A stretch of DNA of 64,000 nucleotides from Neurospora crassa OR74A (GCF_000182925.2 NC_026504.1:5766001-5830000), one strand, 5' to 3'. Shown: positions 36,981 through 49,110, counted from the first letter of the stretch. Program-made: numbers and translations. Notes: a model not told the origin generated them from the sequence alone.

Positions 36981-37457
36981 TTATCCCGAAGCGGTAAACC
37001 GATGGAACATACGACATGGAAATTTTCGAATTAGACCATGTCGATCGACTTCCGCCTCGCCCAAGGACGTTCTCATCACTTCTTCGTCACACGTCTCCGT
37101 CGTGGGAACTGGGAAGCGTATATTCAGCGTGGCATGGGATAGCCTGCGTGGGTCCTGCAAGGAGCACTGGGATTCCATCGTGTTCGGTTTTCCATCAGGG
37201 AATGTGAACGGCTACATTACATCCCGAAGTGAACCCCAGCTACCCGCACGCTCAGGGTATGTAATTGGCAACAATGAGAGACATTGTCTTTACAGGACTC
37301 CACTGAATCAAGGGGTCCTCAGCTGTCAAACTCGAAAGCTCCCTTCCTTCATCAACATCGCCGTCATAGTCAACGACACTACGGGCTTGTGTCCGAGCCT
37401 ACGTGCCGAGGCTGCCGCGAATAGCGTCAAGGTGATGAGCCTCAAGGCGTGCCTCAT
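36981..37457 (-). CDS. Small secreted protein, 104 aa, three exons
   Basis: Proposed exons are 37457-37403, 37322-37294 and 37211-36981. Intron 1 (80 nt) has donor GTAGGC and acceptor TTGACAG. Intron 2 (82 nt) has donor GTAAAG and acceptor TGTAG. The product opens with a convincing signal peptide (MRHALRLITLTLFAAASA), followed by PEDPLIQWSP and PFTFPDGKPN, and contains three cysteines in the mature part. No family is recognised. The case rests on the signal peptide, consistent splice phases (1, then 0) and an open 77-codon last exon. The exon boundaries are my inference, and intron 2 lacks a classical branch motif. Confidence 0.45.
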
Positions 37458-38051
37458 GGCCACCCTCGTTTCTTCTTTTGTGCGGGGCTAGCCGATTCCG
37501 CCATTGTACGGTCGATAAGGCAGTGCGTCTGTCACACTCGTTGATGCCTATGGGTGTATGGTCCTGGCAAGCGCTCTAACCTCACTCGCCCCCGCTTTTC
37601 CTGGATCAACCCATCTTCAGCTTGGCGATGCTGGTCAGTCTCTGGCTTCAGTTGTCATGTCCACCCATCTAGGATAATGCTCGGCACGAGGACATCGCGA
37701 TGTAGATGGAGCGTTGTTCACATCCACTAGCTTCTGTAAAGTCGCAAATCAGAGCAGGCGGGATTCTGGATGATCATGGTCGACATTGTGGACACCATCA
37801 AAGGGCTCAGCCTTTGGACTCATCACAGACACACATGACATGACACTAGTAGCTGTTGGGGCGTGATATCGTCAGCTTGCAGCTTGAAGGGCAAGGTCGT
37901 GATATGGAAAGTCGAAAGGGAACAAGAGAATGACGAGACGTGTGCCAGGAAAAGATATAAGACCGCTGTCTTTCTCTCCTCAACAGCTTCTGGACACCAT
38001 CATCAACCTCATCGTTCCCTTCTAGCAGCATTCCACATTCTGCAACGCATC
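37458..38051. other. Intergenic region, divergent promoters
   Basis: About 590 bp lie between the small secreted protein gene (-) and the O-methyltransferase (+). A TATA-like site is at 37955-37960. Nothing else is seen. Confidence 0.5.
37955..37960 (+). promoter_or_regulatory. TATA-like box of the O-methyltransferase gene
   Basis: The sequence ATATAA within AAAGATATAAGACC lies 92 bp before the ATG and is followed by a CT-rich stretch, as in many fungal core promoters. Assigned by position only. Confidence 0.45.
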
Positions 38052-39473
38052 ATGGCCCCCTCCATTCAGGAGCTTTACCATGACTTCGTGGGTAACGATG
38101 TACCCAACGCCAAGCACAGAAGATCATCCTCATCCTTCGACCCCAACGACATCTCCATCAACGCTCGTCCATGCGACCTGGGTCGTGTTTCTGGCCTTAT
38201 CGATGACATTGCCTCGTACAACTGGGGCGACATTGACTTTGCTCAAGACCGCAATGCCCGTATCTCCTTGCTGTCCAAGGCTCGATCTTTGATCGCAGCC
38301 CTTGAGACCCCAAGAGAGACTCTGCTGAGACATATCGGTGCCGAGGTATGGCCACCACGTGTCCTATTTCAGTCAAAACACCACTAACCGACATTGCAGA
38401 CCTCCAATTTCTACACCATCGTTATCGGCATCGAAACCAACCTCTTCCACGAAATGGCCAAGGACAACGGCTCTCCCAAAACCACCGCCCGTCTTGCCGA
38501 AGCCATCTCCTTCGACCCGGGTCTCCTCCGGCGCATCCTCCGCCACCTGGCCTCCATGAACCACATTATCCAAACCGGCGAAGACGAGTACCGCCCCAAC
38601 AACTTCTCCAAAGCCCTTACCACCTCTCCCATTGCCGGCTCTTACCAGTTCTACCGGAACATTTGCCTTCCCGCCATGGTCAACCTACACAAGTGGCTCA
38701 AGACCAAAGCCTACCAGTCCCCCACAACCACCATCGACAACCCCTTCACGTTCGGGCACCAGACTTCCGAGACCTTCTTTGAGGTGATTGGTTCAACTGC
38801 AAAGAACACCGAGCACTTTAACGATCACATGGTTGCCTACTGCCAGGGCCAGCCAGCATGGTGCTCCAATAGTGTCTATCCAGCCGCTGACCGTCTTATC
38901 TCGGGCTTTGATGCCTGTCCCCAGCCAGACGGTTCTGACCCAGTGATGCTGGTAGACATTGGCGGTAACGTCGGCCACGATCTCCAGACTTTTGTTTCCC
39001 ATTATCCTTCCCACCCAGGCCGGCTGGTGCTGCAGGACCTCCCCTCCGTCATTGCTGTCGCTCCCCCGTCTCTCACTTCCCCTCTTCTCAACGGAAAGTA
39101 CGTCCAGCTTCAAGAACACGACTTTTTCACCCCCCAACCCGTTGTCGGTGCACGAGCGTACTACCTCCATCACATCATGCACGATTGGCCGGACGACAAG
39201 TGCGTTTCCATCTTGAGTCAGATCAAGAAGGCGATGAAACCGGGGTATTCGCGGCTATTGATCAACGAGCAGGTCATACCCGAGAAGAAGGCAAGCTGGG
39301 AGGCGACGTATCTGGATCTGTACATGATGGTGCTGTTTGGGGCTAGGGAGCGGACGGAAAAAGAGTGGCTGCGGCTGTTGGAGGATGGATGTGGATTGAA
39401 GGTGTTGGGTATGTATGGACCGGGAGGAGGAGTGGAGGGGATCATTGAGTGTGAGGTTGCCTTGGAGGAGTAG
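38052..39473 (+). CDS. Family-2 SAM-dependent O-methyltransferase
   Basis: Exons are 38052-38345 and 38400-39473 (455 aa); the 54-nt intron has donor GTATGG, branch CACTAAC and acceptor TTGCAG. It should transfer a methyl group from S-adenosylmethionine to a hydroxyl on an aromatic or polyketide-like substrate. A dimerisation/winged-helix N-terminal half includes LLRRILRHLASMNHI. The SAM loop is MLVDIGGNVGHDLQTF, motif II LVLQDLPSVI, and the catalytic region YYLHHIMHDWPDDKC holds the general-base His, followed by RLLINEQVIPEKK. It resembles fungal sterigmatocystin/aflatoxin-type methyltransferases in layout, but no PKS, NRPS or terpene synthase is nearby, so no pathway can be assigned. Confidence 0.92.
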
Positions 39474-39775
39474 TTTAGGTATGAGGTATGAGATATGATA
39501 AGTTGGGGGAAAAGATGAGCAAAATGCAGGGAGAAAGGATTGTTTACTATCTCAAACCTGCGTATTAGCCTAGGAATCTGTTGGGCCTGCATCTGAATCA
39601 GTCCGTTTAGCTCAACTTTCTACAACCCAGTGGGAAACTCCTTCATGTTTTTATGGCCATCAACAAAGTCCCATTGCGCCTTTTCAAAGTCTCTCGGATG
39701 GGGTGGGAAAAAGCAAGGCAAAAATAAATAGAAAGTCAATCTTGACACTTTAGGGACGGCAAGGACAGCAAAAAT

Positions 39776-39847
39776 CGATCCACCCAGGGGTCGAACCTGG
39801 AACCTCCTGATTCGTAGTCAGACGCTCTGCCATTGAGCCAGCGGACC
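39776..39847 (-). tRNA. tRNA-Arg (anticodon ACG)
   Basis: This 72-nt cloverleaf has no intron: acceptor GGTCCGC/GTGGATC (two G-U pairs), D arm GCTC/GAGC, anticodon loop CTACGAA with anticodon ACG, T arm CCAGG TTCGACC CCTGG, discriminator G. CCA is not encoded. A T5 terminator follows at once on the minus strand (39774-39770). The sequence is identical to the copy at 40190-40261. Confidence 0.97.
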
Positions 39848-40189
39848 TTGAACTTGATGATTAATGCCCTAAGCAAGCAGTTTAAGTTTGGAGAATACAG
39901 AATGTCAAAAACTGTCTCTTGGAAGAAAAACTTTTCTACCCGGGAGACCTTGTCTGTCATTGTCCAGTTGGGCTCCACAGATCTCCAGGGCCGGCGGGTC
40001 CGTGTGGCGGGAACTGTGGAGCTGTGGAGCATGCGTCTTTCCTACCCCCTGCTAGTGCTCCCTAGTCTGAATGGAACATCCCGCGGTAAAACTGGAGAAA
40101 AAAAAAAAATCTGACAAGACAGACGCCCCATGTTCTGGAATATGTAAAGGAAAGAAATCAAAAAGTATCATATCAAATCACCTCACTAC

Positions 40190-40261
40190 GGTCCGCTGGC
40201 TCAATGGCAGAGCGTCTGACTACGAATCAGGAGGTTCCAGGTTCGACCCCTGGGTGGATCG
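40190..40261 (+). tRNA. tRNA-Arg (anticodon ACG)
   Basis: It has the same 72-nt sequence and structure as the minus-strand copy 342 bp away. The two 5' ends face each other, so they are divergently transcribed. A T5 terminator lies about 28 nt downstream (about 40289-40293). Confidence 0.97.
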
Positions 40262-40523
40262 AGGATTATCGGGTAGCAATACCTGATCTTTTTGTCTCTC
40301 TGGCTTTTGCGATCGGTTTGAGACCATTATAGGACCTCCATTTGGCAAGGACACTCCTTCATTTTTCCACCACCATACTTTGAGATTGTATCCGAACATT
40401 TTCATTACTTTTTTCAAAGTCCAAAGCTTCCAGGTTACAATCCATTAGTTTCCTAGCTGTAAAAGTGCCTACAATTTTCCATCATCAAACCACCATCACT
40501 CAATTCATTTCAACAAAGTAACC

Positions 40524-41512
40524 TCAAAAGACCAAAGCAATCAAACCGACCACTAACCCAAAGATTCCACTGCTGGCGCCAACAACCACCGCCCCATTAG
40601 CAGCAGGCGGCGCACTCGAAGCAGCTGGCGTTCCACTTTCACTCGTCACCGTATAAGTCAACGTTCCCGTACTCGTCACCACCGTCCCCGTCACACCTCC
40701 CACTGCCCCAGTCGTAGTATCACCACTCCCAGTCGTTGTATATGTAGCAGTAGGTGTCGACGCAGAAGGTGTCGACGCAGTAGGTGGAGGCGGTGGCGGC
40801 GGAGGAGGAGGAGGAGCACCTTGTCCATAACCATCACTCCCCTGTGGTCCTGTCGCCGTCCCAGTACCGGTGGTAGAAGAAGAAGAGGAATCGCCACCAT
40901 ACCAAGCGGCATAGTCTGGATTCTTGAGCAGTTCGCCGCCAAATGGCTTGGAGGGGTCAGGCGGGTTCATTTTCTCAAAGGGGAAATCGCCGTTGGGCTG
41001 GGCGGCGGCTGCGCGGGCTGCTTGGTCTTTGTATTGGGCTAGTTGGTCGGGAGATCCGTTTACGATGCCGACCATGCCTTTGGAACAGTGGGCGGGGGTG
41101 GAGCAGTAGAAGGGGAAGGGGGCCGTGGAGCCGATGGTTACGCGGAAGATTGAGGGCTGTTTTGTTTCTGGGGGTTAGTGATGTGTGGAAGAGGGGGATG
41201 GATGGAAAAGGGAGAAAAACATACGCTCTCCTCATTACTCTTCGCCGGCAAGAACCCCGAGAAGAATCGTTCCTCGGTATCCGCCGTCGCAGGCTCGCAC
41301 GGGTGGTCAAAGGAGCCCTTGACGACCGAGTTATTGCTAGGCAAAAAGTGGAACTCGAGAATGTCGCCCTTGTTGGCGGTGATGATCTCGGGGCCAAAGA
41401 CGAGCCCGTCCGCTTTGATGACAATGGTTTCGGCTGTTGCTACCCACCCAAAGAGGGTGCTAGCGAGCATGGAGAGGAGCCATGTCGCGATGTGGTTGTG
41501 AAAAGATAACAT
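40524..41512 (-). CDS. Secreted cupredoxin-like, GPI-anchored protein, 306 aa
   Basis: Exons are 41512-41225 and 41156-40524; the 68-nt intron has donor GTATGT and acceptor AACAG. A signal peptide (about residues 1-27, ending WVATA) is followed by a cupredoxin fold of about 130 residues: VIKADGLVFGPEIITANKGD, FHFLPSNNSVVKGSF, and after the junction FPFYCSTPAHCSKGMVGIVN. A Cys and His lie in the copper-site loop and a further His-Pro-Cys occurs in exon 1. A Pro run (11 P) and a Ser/Thr-rich stalk lead to a C-terminal hydrophobic segment (VVVGASSGIFGLVVGLIALVF) typical of a GPI signal. This is the fungal 'extracellular serine-rich' cupredoxin type. Copper binding and wall location are inferred. 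Confidence 0.85.
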
Positions 41513-43928
41513 GAGTAACTGTGTTGGGATCTATGTAATGTATGGATTGTGTGAAATGTCTCGCTGAGTGACTGAAGGTGAACGAGTGTCTGAGGCAGGA
41601 CTGGACTCAGGAGAGACTGGTGAGGGAAGCCAGGGACCTGGAGAAAAAAGGTCCGGTGAAGGGGCGAGCCGGACCTTAAACTACCCGGAACATGTCCTTA
41701 TCCTCCTGATGAACTGAGGGAGATGCCAGTTTGTCCTACTACGACCTCGACGGCATCCGTTCTTTCGTCTCGAGCCAAGCTGGCTTCGTTGGCCCTGCAG
41801 CGAGCGTGAGTGACGGTGGCACTGCTGACCGTTTGTATCATATATGAGGTGACATGAACAACCAACTCCGACATCATAATGGTCTCTTGTTCTCTGTTTG
41901 GGAACACCTAATCACATGGACTCGTTACGCAGGACTGTCGAGACGTCCCACTATGGCCAATGGTGTGACTTTAACGCTGGTAAAAGTCTTGCACAAGGAG
42001 GCAACCGAGTCCGCGAGTTCATGATTGTTCCCGTCTCTTGGTTGTACCAGCTTTGATGTACAATGGACGGGTAGGAGATCTAGGTGGATATCATGGGAGA
42101 TGAGCTGAGAAGCGGTGGTAGGAAGGAACATGATTGTGGATTGTGAAGAAACCTCTGTTTACTAGATATTAGCAATGAACGTGAAGACAATAACAGCCGT
42201 TTGTCAAGTTTGGCTTGTTTATGGGTCTTTACCTGCCCACAGGTGTTTCCAGGCTTAAAGTGCTGGTGATATCCGAGGGACCGAGGGTTGCCTCTGTCTT
42301 GTACCTGCAGTGCCATTGTCTGAACAAAGGACCGAACCCCATCGTTCGTTCCTGAAACTGTTTCATCCAAGTGTCACGGCATGAACGATTCACAGGTGTT
42401 TGCTTGGACAGCATACTCGACCCTGGCGAGGGAGTGATGTCACACCCAAGACAGCGCGCAAGGCAAATTTGCACTTGTGTTTTTGTGTCTCCAAACGGGC
42501 CGTCCGTTCACTTTGAGTTGTCGAGTCTTATTTCGGCGTAATGGTGCCACCATGAACGACCGTTTGTACTGGCGAGCTGTGTGCCCGTTCGCCATCTCGT
42601 CCTGCATGTCAGGTATTAGGGGCAGACAGCCACCATGGCCATCACCACCGAGCTGCCCACAGGCACAGCCTTTCCCAAGTTTATGCTTAAGTGACTGGAG
42701 CATTCAACAAGGAAACCAAGATCTGATAGGTACCGGTCGAAGTCCCAGGCGCGGGCTGGGGAAATATCCAGGGAGCCATGCTATGGACTCGGAAATCGGG
42801 CGTGGGCTTGTAGACGGGATGGCGAGGTGCGTTTAGCGAAGGCTTCGGGTCTGTTTCGGTGTCAGCTGTGGCACATCAGAATGTGGTAGCTAGAAACCTC
42901 GGAGCGGCGGGTTACCAAGCAGGCCGAACGGAATCGCGTTGGTTGTCTTTTTCGATCTCGAGGCGAAGGCTGGGGACACGAAGCCGGGTAGCGGTGGGAT
43001 GTCAATTCGGGGCAGCAAATGCTTACTGAACGTCGGTAGATCGATTCGTCTGATTGTGACTGCCATTGGTAAGGTATGATGGCGGATAAATGATGGTGCC
43101 TCTCCATGGTGCGGCAGCTGTTGTCTCTATCACCAGGACCAAAATACCAACAATAATCCGGAAAGTTGTTACGGTTGGGAACGTGTTGGCAGCCAGTTAC
43201 AGCACTATCAGGGGATACGCCAGACTAGCCATGTATAAGATAGTGCACCATCTAAGTACCAATTATCGATATTCCCCCTCTACTACTGAGTTCCTTGATG
43301 ACGCATCTCCTGCAAACAAATGACCCCTCTTGTCCTCAACACCGAAAACTTTCACCAATTCCAGACTTTGACCATCCCACCACCGTCGCTGACTGCCGAA
43401 AAACACCCTCGGTCAGTCTTTCGCCAGTGTCTGCCAAGACAAAGACATCAGCCGCCCCAACTTCTCCCTTTCGTCGCATTCTCTGCCGTGTCCGCAATAT
43501 GCACCCCGGATTCCCAACCCGAGCCGGTAGATCAACAACGTCGCCCGGACAAGCTATAAAGTGGCCTCGATGCCTGCCCCGCTGGATAAACATCGCTACC
43601 CGATTCACGAAAGATGGATCCGCCAACCGGGTGATATAACAAGATGGCAGCCTGCTTCAACGAGCAATATACAACACTATCCCACGTCGTACGACCCATC
43701 TGTATACATAATTTCTCTCGACTTCTTGGCGCGAAATGTTACCGTGAAGGACGCGTGGTCTGCCCGAAATCCGGAGTCAACGTAGCAACACCGAGATGTG
43801 CCGATACGATGAAAACGAAAGAGAGATGGCCTCGATGGGACGGCAGGGCTTATATAAGGATGGAAGATTCGGATAATCCCCACGTTTAGTCTGCTCGTCA
43901 GTTCCCCAACCAACGCCCGTTCGTCAAC
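41513..43928. other. Intergenic region, divergent promoters
   Basis: This 2.4-kb region lies between the cupredoxin gene (-) and the six-Cys-module gene (+). Open frames here are short, lack ATG starts or show no coding character. The only assigned site is the TATA box at 43850-43858. Confidence 0.5.
43850..43858 (+). promoter_or_regulatory. TATA box of the six-Cys-module gene
   Basis: TTATATAAG lies about 79 bp upstream of the ATG at 43929. A strong consensus TATA at this distance suggests a regulated, highly inducible promoter. Confidence 0.65.
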
Positions 43929-44747
43929 ATGAAGTCCTCGTACCTGTTGGCCAGCCTTGCCTTGGGCTCTACCACCCTCGCAAGGTTGATTCCCCGCGCG
44001 GACATCGATAGCGGACAGTGGAAGTGCCATTGGACTGGCCATTGCCTCGGTATGCCCTACATGATCCCAAGAGCTTCTCCAGCATTGCCCACATGCTGAC
44101 AGCCGAACAGGCGACGAGTGCGAGACCAACCGAGACTGTGATGGCGACCTCGTCTGCCGCAACTACGAGTGCGCAAACCCTGGAGGTCCAGTCAAGCCGA
44201 CCACCACGCGCAAGACCACGTCGACCATCAAGACCACCGCTCATCCCACAAACACGGTACCTCCAGGCCCGGGCTGTGTCTGGCTCGGCCATTGCTTGGG
44301 TATGCCGCCCCCATGAACTCCCCTTCTCCCACCACATGCTAACACCCCTTCCTCCAGGTGACCCATGTAAAACCGAAAACGACTGCGACGCCGAATGGAT
44401 TTGCCTGGCAGGCAAGTGTGCTTCACCGGGACCGACCATTCCCGTTCCCACCACCACTCGGCCTATCCCTCCCCCAATCACCACGACGAGAACTACAAGC
44501 AAACCAACCACAGTGCCGGTTCCTACTATTACGAGCGAGCTACCTACTACCACGAGCGAGCCACCTACGAACCCGGAAAACCCTAGCTGTGGGGATAATC
44601 CTCTGGCTTGTATTGGTACGTCGACACTGTTGCGTCTTACCCTGAAGAATAACTAACCAAGGACGTTGAACAGGCTCTCCATGCTCGATCGATGCCGACT
44701 GCAAGTTTGACTTGATCATTTGCCAGAATGGTGTTTGCGGACTCTGA
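43929..44747 (+). CDS. Secreted protein with three six-cysteine modules, 213 aa
   Basis: Exons are 43929-44049, 44111-44299, 44358-44615 and 44674-44747. The introns (61, 58 and 58 nt) have donors GTATGC, GTATGC and GTACGT and acceptor CAG, with branch CTAAC or CTGAC. A signal peptide (about residues 1-18) precedes three modules spaced C-x5/6-C-x4-C-x5-C-x5-C-x4-C, for example CHWTGHCLG then DECETNRDCDGDLVC. Modules 1 and 2 share W..GHCLG; module 3 is more diverged. Thr/Pro-rich, probably O-glycosylated linkers separate them, with a (T)TSE(L/P)PT repeat before module 3. Each module is split by a phase-1 intron at the same Gly codon after the second Cys. No known family is recognised. Six Cys per module suggests three disulfides. 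Role unknown: wall binding, surface decoration or effector-like are all possible. Confidence 0.85.
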
Positions 44748-44814
44748 ACGAGAAATCATAATTATCATATTGTCGCTGTAGAAGCGGAAACTTCCTTACG
44801 AACCCAAAACACAT

Positions 44815-46192
44815 CTAGCACCTCCTTCCCGGCGACGCGTCCCGTCTATCCTCTGTCACCGTAACTTCATGTGTAACAATAATCCCCTTCTGCTTCCAAT
44901 TCCTCCCACTCCCCCCCGAGTTCTGGGGTTCTACCACGTCTGCCCCTCTCTCCACCGACATTGTCCTTCCTCGCCCTGCTCCACTGCCCTGTGCCATTAC
45001 ATCCGTTGCGGCAATGTCCCTACTGCTCGCTGTCGAGCTCCAACTTCCTCTCACCATCTTCCCATCGTCCGGGCTCACAATATTCTCCTCACTTCCCCAT
45101 AACGTGTCGTCCGACAAGGGGTGTTTGCTGGTCTTGCTAATCACGACCCTGTTCCTCGGCCCTCCCTTCTGACTGCTGGGAGTACTGTCCAGTGCATATC
45201 CCTTGTGTCCCGATACACCATCCTTGCGGATCCCCGACGTTCCCCCGCTCAGCGAGATGATACTCTTCTCCATGAATCTCTTGACCAACGGATATACCAT
45301 GGGCATGTTTGTCAACACAAAACTGACAAAGCTCTCCCTCACAGACCAATACCCACTCTGCGCCGCATCCGTATCTCCCAACGTCAAGATACACACACAC
45401 CGCAGAATCCCGAATGCCATCTCGATGAACCCGCCCGAGAACATCAACAGCAAAAAGAACTTTTTCCTCCACGTCAAATTACTCTTCCACACCATCGGCA
45501 ACGGAATCGCCAACAGATAGAAATCCGTTACCGTATTCATCACCATAACAAACACCGTCTGCAACTCGCTCACCGCCGGCGTGCAATTGTTGCCGGGGTT
45601 CGGATAAATCTGCCACTGCTTCTCAAACGGCACGCACTTGAATATGGCCACGCACAGACAGGCCATGTACGTCGCCGGCATGATGACGTATGCCCCGACG
45701 ACCCACATGCGCATATTGTGCACGCCCAGGGTCAAGCGGGCGTAGTAAACCGACCAGCACGCCTTGAGTAGCCAGAGAAGGGTGGTGTAGAGGAGCAGTC
45801 CCGCCACGTGCGCTTTGGAGCCGAGGATGCGCAGTTGGTATTCTTCGCTTTGCGGGGAGAGAAGGGCGCGATCAATGTCGGTGATGCCGTTGTTGGCTAG
45901 GCCATGGAAGGTTGTGACGAGGACGTGGGCGACGGTGGTTTCGGCTGTATAGGTGATCTGGAGGGTGTTAGCTCTGGATACAAGAGGAGGGGGTCACAAG
46001 AAGACTCACCAAAGCAGCAAACATCAAAAAGTCATCCAACGCCAGCTTCCGCCATCCCAACTGGCGAATTCTGCTAAAGTATCGGAGGATAACGATAACG
46101 TAGGCTGCGCCTTGTAAGCCCCACGCTTCGCGGACGAACCGGGCTGCTTCGGCTTGTACATTTTCATCGGATGTCCTAGGGACAAGGTACAT
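44815..46192 (-). CDS. Pth11-like integral membrane protein (fungal rhodopsin-like domain), 441 aa
   Basis: Exons are 46192-46010 and 45957-44815; the 52-nt intron has donor GTGAGT, branch GCTAAC and acceptor TCCAG. Seven hydrophobic segments can be traced across about residues 25-290. Conserved pieces include LRYFSRIRQLGWRKLALDDF, the NGITD loop, HNMRMWVVGAYVIMP, WQIYPNPGNNC, VFVMVMNTVTDFYLLAIP and FVLTNMPMVYPL. This matches the fungal 7-TM group that includes Pth11-like proteins; no CFEM domain precedes it. The ~150-residue tail is cytoplasmic and Ser-rich. A receptor or sensor role is inferred from the family. A paralogue on the other strand starts 7.5 kb to the right. Confidence 0.85.
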
Positions 46193-48664
46193 GGTTGCGG
46201 CTGTGTGTAGAAGAGCTAAGGGTCTGTGTGGAGGATAGAGTGCAAGGGAGTGACAGGAACACTGCCTCAGCAATGACACATTAAAGGATCTGGTAAGGTA
46301 GTCGTCGGCCCACAAAGAGGGATGGAAAGAAAAGTCCAACAGCCTCTAGAGGAATAACTGATTCAACAAACAGACTGAAAGAAAAGAATGGAACCGAACA
46401 AGCATGCTCTTGTTGATGTCTTGCAAAGAAACAAGAGAAGACGCTCGACATCTTGACCTTCGGACCGACTGGACCCTTCTCCCCTATGTATAACTCTGCG
46501 AAAAGAAAAAAGAAACGACTGCTCGGACATAGATCTCTTCTCCATGTGTCTCATCTCCTTTCTGAGCTCCATCTGGGTACCAGTCCCTGAGACCCCGCCT
46601 AGATTCCTCCGGGTAGCAAGTTGTCCCGGCCGGGCCGCGGAGTAAGTTGCCACTTCAGCTAATGTTACGAAGCTGAGTTTCGCGGAGGATGTTGGATTTG
46701 GGGATTAAAGAAGAAATAGCGAGTGGCCATGGCTTCGATATCCTGGTTGCCCCATACCTCTAGTCTACCTGGGCGCGGTGATTCTTCTCCGCCAATCACC
46801 TGCTGCTGACAGGATATTTCCCCTGAGCTGAACCCCGAGATTCGAGGGAATGTACGAAACCATCGCTTCTTTTTGCAGGTAAGTCTCTTCCCTGCAGCCT
46901 GCTATGCTTCTTCCAGGATTGGTTATAACCCGGGGCCCCGTAGTGGGACCTGCCGTGGATTTGGGGATTTTAGCATTCAGCGTGGTTGGCTGCAGAGGTA
47001 CATTCAAAACATCCGAGGCAAGTGATAGGTGCCTTTTATCACAGTTGCAGTTCATGTCTCGGAGCCGATCTTGCTACACTGCCTGCTCGTATACATTGAC
47101 TACTTACCTAGTGGATAAGCAATCTCGACTCATGCAATACGGCCCTTTGTTGGAGATTGAGGAGGGGAGCAAAGGCAGTGTAGACGACTGGCGGCGGGAA
47201 TCCAGAACATCACCAAGAGAGTCTGAATAAAACAGAAAGAGACATCATCTCTCTACAAATCCATGTTGGCCCTCCCGGCAGCCAAGCGCCGTTCGAGCCA
47301 ACAAGGGCGCCCTGTCCGGGTAGGTGTCAGCGGGGCACCGGGGTCCAGGAGCCGAGCGGCTGACTGGTCGGTTAGATGTCGATCTTTCTCTTCAACCTTA
47401 AACCGCATCTGACACAGTGGGGACTGGGGAAGACACTGGGGGTACTGAGGCAGGCTGAGTGGGAAATATTTGGCCCCTCCTCCATCTGGGGATGGATAAC
47501 CACAGTGTTTGGAAAACAAAATGGGAGAACTAGAGAAGTAAGAAGCGAACAGTCCATCTCCGAGCTGCATGGTGTTCGACCCCCAGGAGATAACGGAGAA
47601 AACTGTGCAAAGATATCAACATTGCTCAAGCGATTGGAGAGAGAAAGAAGAGGCAAAAGACGTGGTTTTAAACGAACTGAGGATGGGATTATTATGTTTT
47701 TCAACGAATTGCTTCATCCTTCTAGCCAGTGGGTATGTCTAAAAGTCATTTGATTAAGAAAGAAAGAAGTGGCGGACGCTGAAAAGGGGAAACTCAGACA
47801 TGTGCTAGGCATAATGTTAGACCGTGAATTTCAACGACTAAAGGCTGGAACAGAACATGAACAGAACGGGAGAACTTGACAATCGAACGTTGTTCAGCAG
47901 CATACCGCTCTCTCCTCAGGGTCCGGGTCCGAGACATCAAGACCCTTTCTTTCAGTTGTGCCTCCGAGGATATATCAGCACTAAGGGGGAAAAAGATGTA
48001 CGATGGGCGCAGGTGGCTGAATTAACGGTGAACCGACAGTCGGTCGGGGTCTTTTTGACGATTCTGCAGCTCTTTGTCTCAGGTTGAGCCACTGGTGTCT
48101 TGTATCGTTATCTGGCGTTCGCAACAGTGCACAAAGGCAAGTTGTTGGAATGCCATGACTGTGGTTTCTGTTTGGACGTTGGGATAACGGGAGGCTGCAA
48201 CACGGACACTGCCGGACAGTCCAATGCAAGATACAATTCGATCTCAGTCTCGACATTAGTAAAAAAAAACACTTTTTTCTTCTCCGGTGGAAGAGCGAGA
48301 TGAGATTAAGATTGGAAGACAGGAGCCTAGAATCTTAAAAAGAAGTTGAACGAGAGATATCGTCTGTGCGGCGGCTATCATGGTTCAGGGCAGGAGGTCA
48401 GGGACGGATGGGTGGGCAAAGGCGAGTCCAGGCACACGGAGTTTTGTTCCGTCTCCTCTTTTCTTTTTCTTTCATCTTTTTCATTGGGTTTTCCCCTCCA
48501 CTTCTCCCCCCCTGATGGTTCCTGACCTGTCTACGGTGGCCCAAGTGTGACCTAGGTCGTTTATAAAACTGGTCCAAGCTCCCATCTGCAGCCAGCTGTT
48601 AGCCATTTTATATCAACACCTCCACCACACTTACAAAATTCAATACTCACGCCCAGACCTTGAA

Positions 48665-48840
48665 CTTTTGACTTCAACCTTTTTAGCTTCCTTCCTTCTT
48701 TCGCTTCTTCTTCCTTTTTTTTACTACCTTTTTTTTTTTTTCTCTTTCCCTTTTTCGCCTTCGTCTTCTTCTTTTCCTTTTCTTCTTATTCTTCTCATCT
48801 TTTTCTTCTCGTTTTCTTCTTCTTTTTCTTTCTTTCTTTT
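48665..48840. repeat. Polypyrimidine tract
   Basis: About 175 bp of nearly pure C/T on the plus strand, with TTC/TTCTT units. Confidence 0.9.
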
Positions 48841-48872
48841 TGGCCCCGGCCCGAGAAGGGGGAGGTGGGAGA

Positions 48873-48900
48873 GGGGGGGGGGGGGGGGGGGGGGGGGGGG
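48873..48900. repeat. G28 homopolymer
   Basis: Twenty-eight consecutive G residues sit directly after the pyrimidine tract. Length may be affected by sequencing or assembly. Confidence 0.85.
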
Positions 48901-49014
48901 AGGAGAGCGGGATCTATTTGCATTGTTACCTTACCCCAACTCAAAAATTTGGAGAACCAACTGCAGGGTCCATTTGCATTGTCACCCTTCTCTTCCGGTC
49001 CGGAAGCAATAAAA

Positions 49015-49110
49015 TAATGAAGTAATGAAGTAATGAAGTAATGAAGTAATGAAGCAATAAAGCAATGAAGCAATGAAGCAATGAAGTAATGAAGTAATGA
49101 AGCAATGAAG
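49015..49110. repeat. 8-bp minisatellite (YAATGAAG)
   Basis: About twelve tandem units of TAATGAAG or CAATGAAG. Confidence 0.9.
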
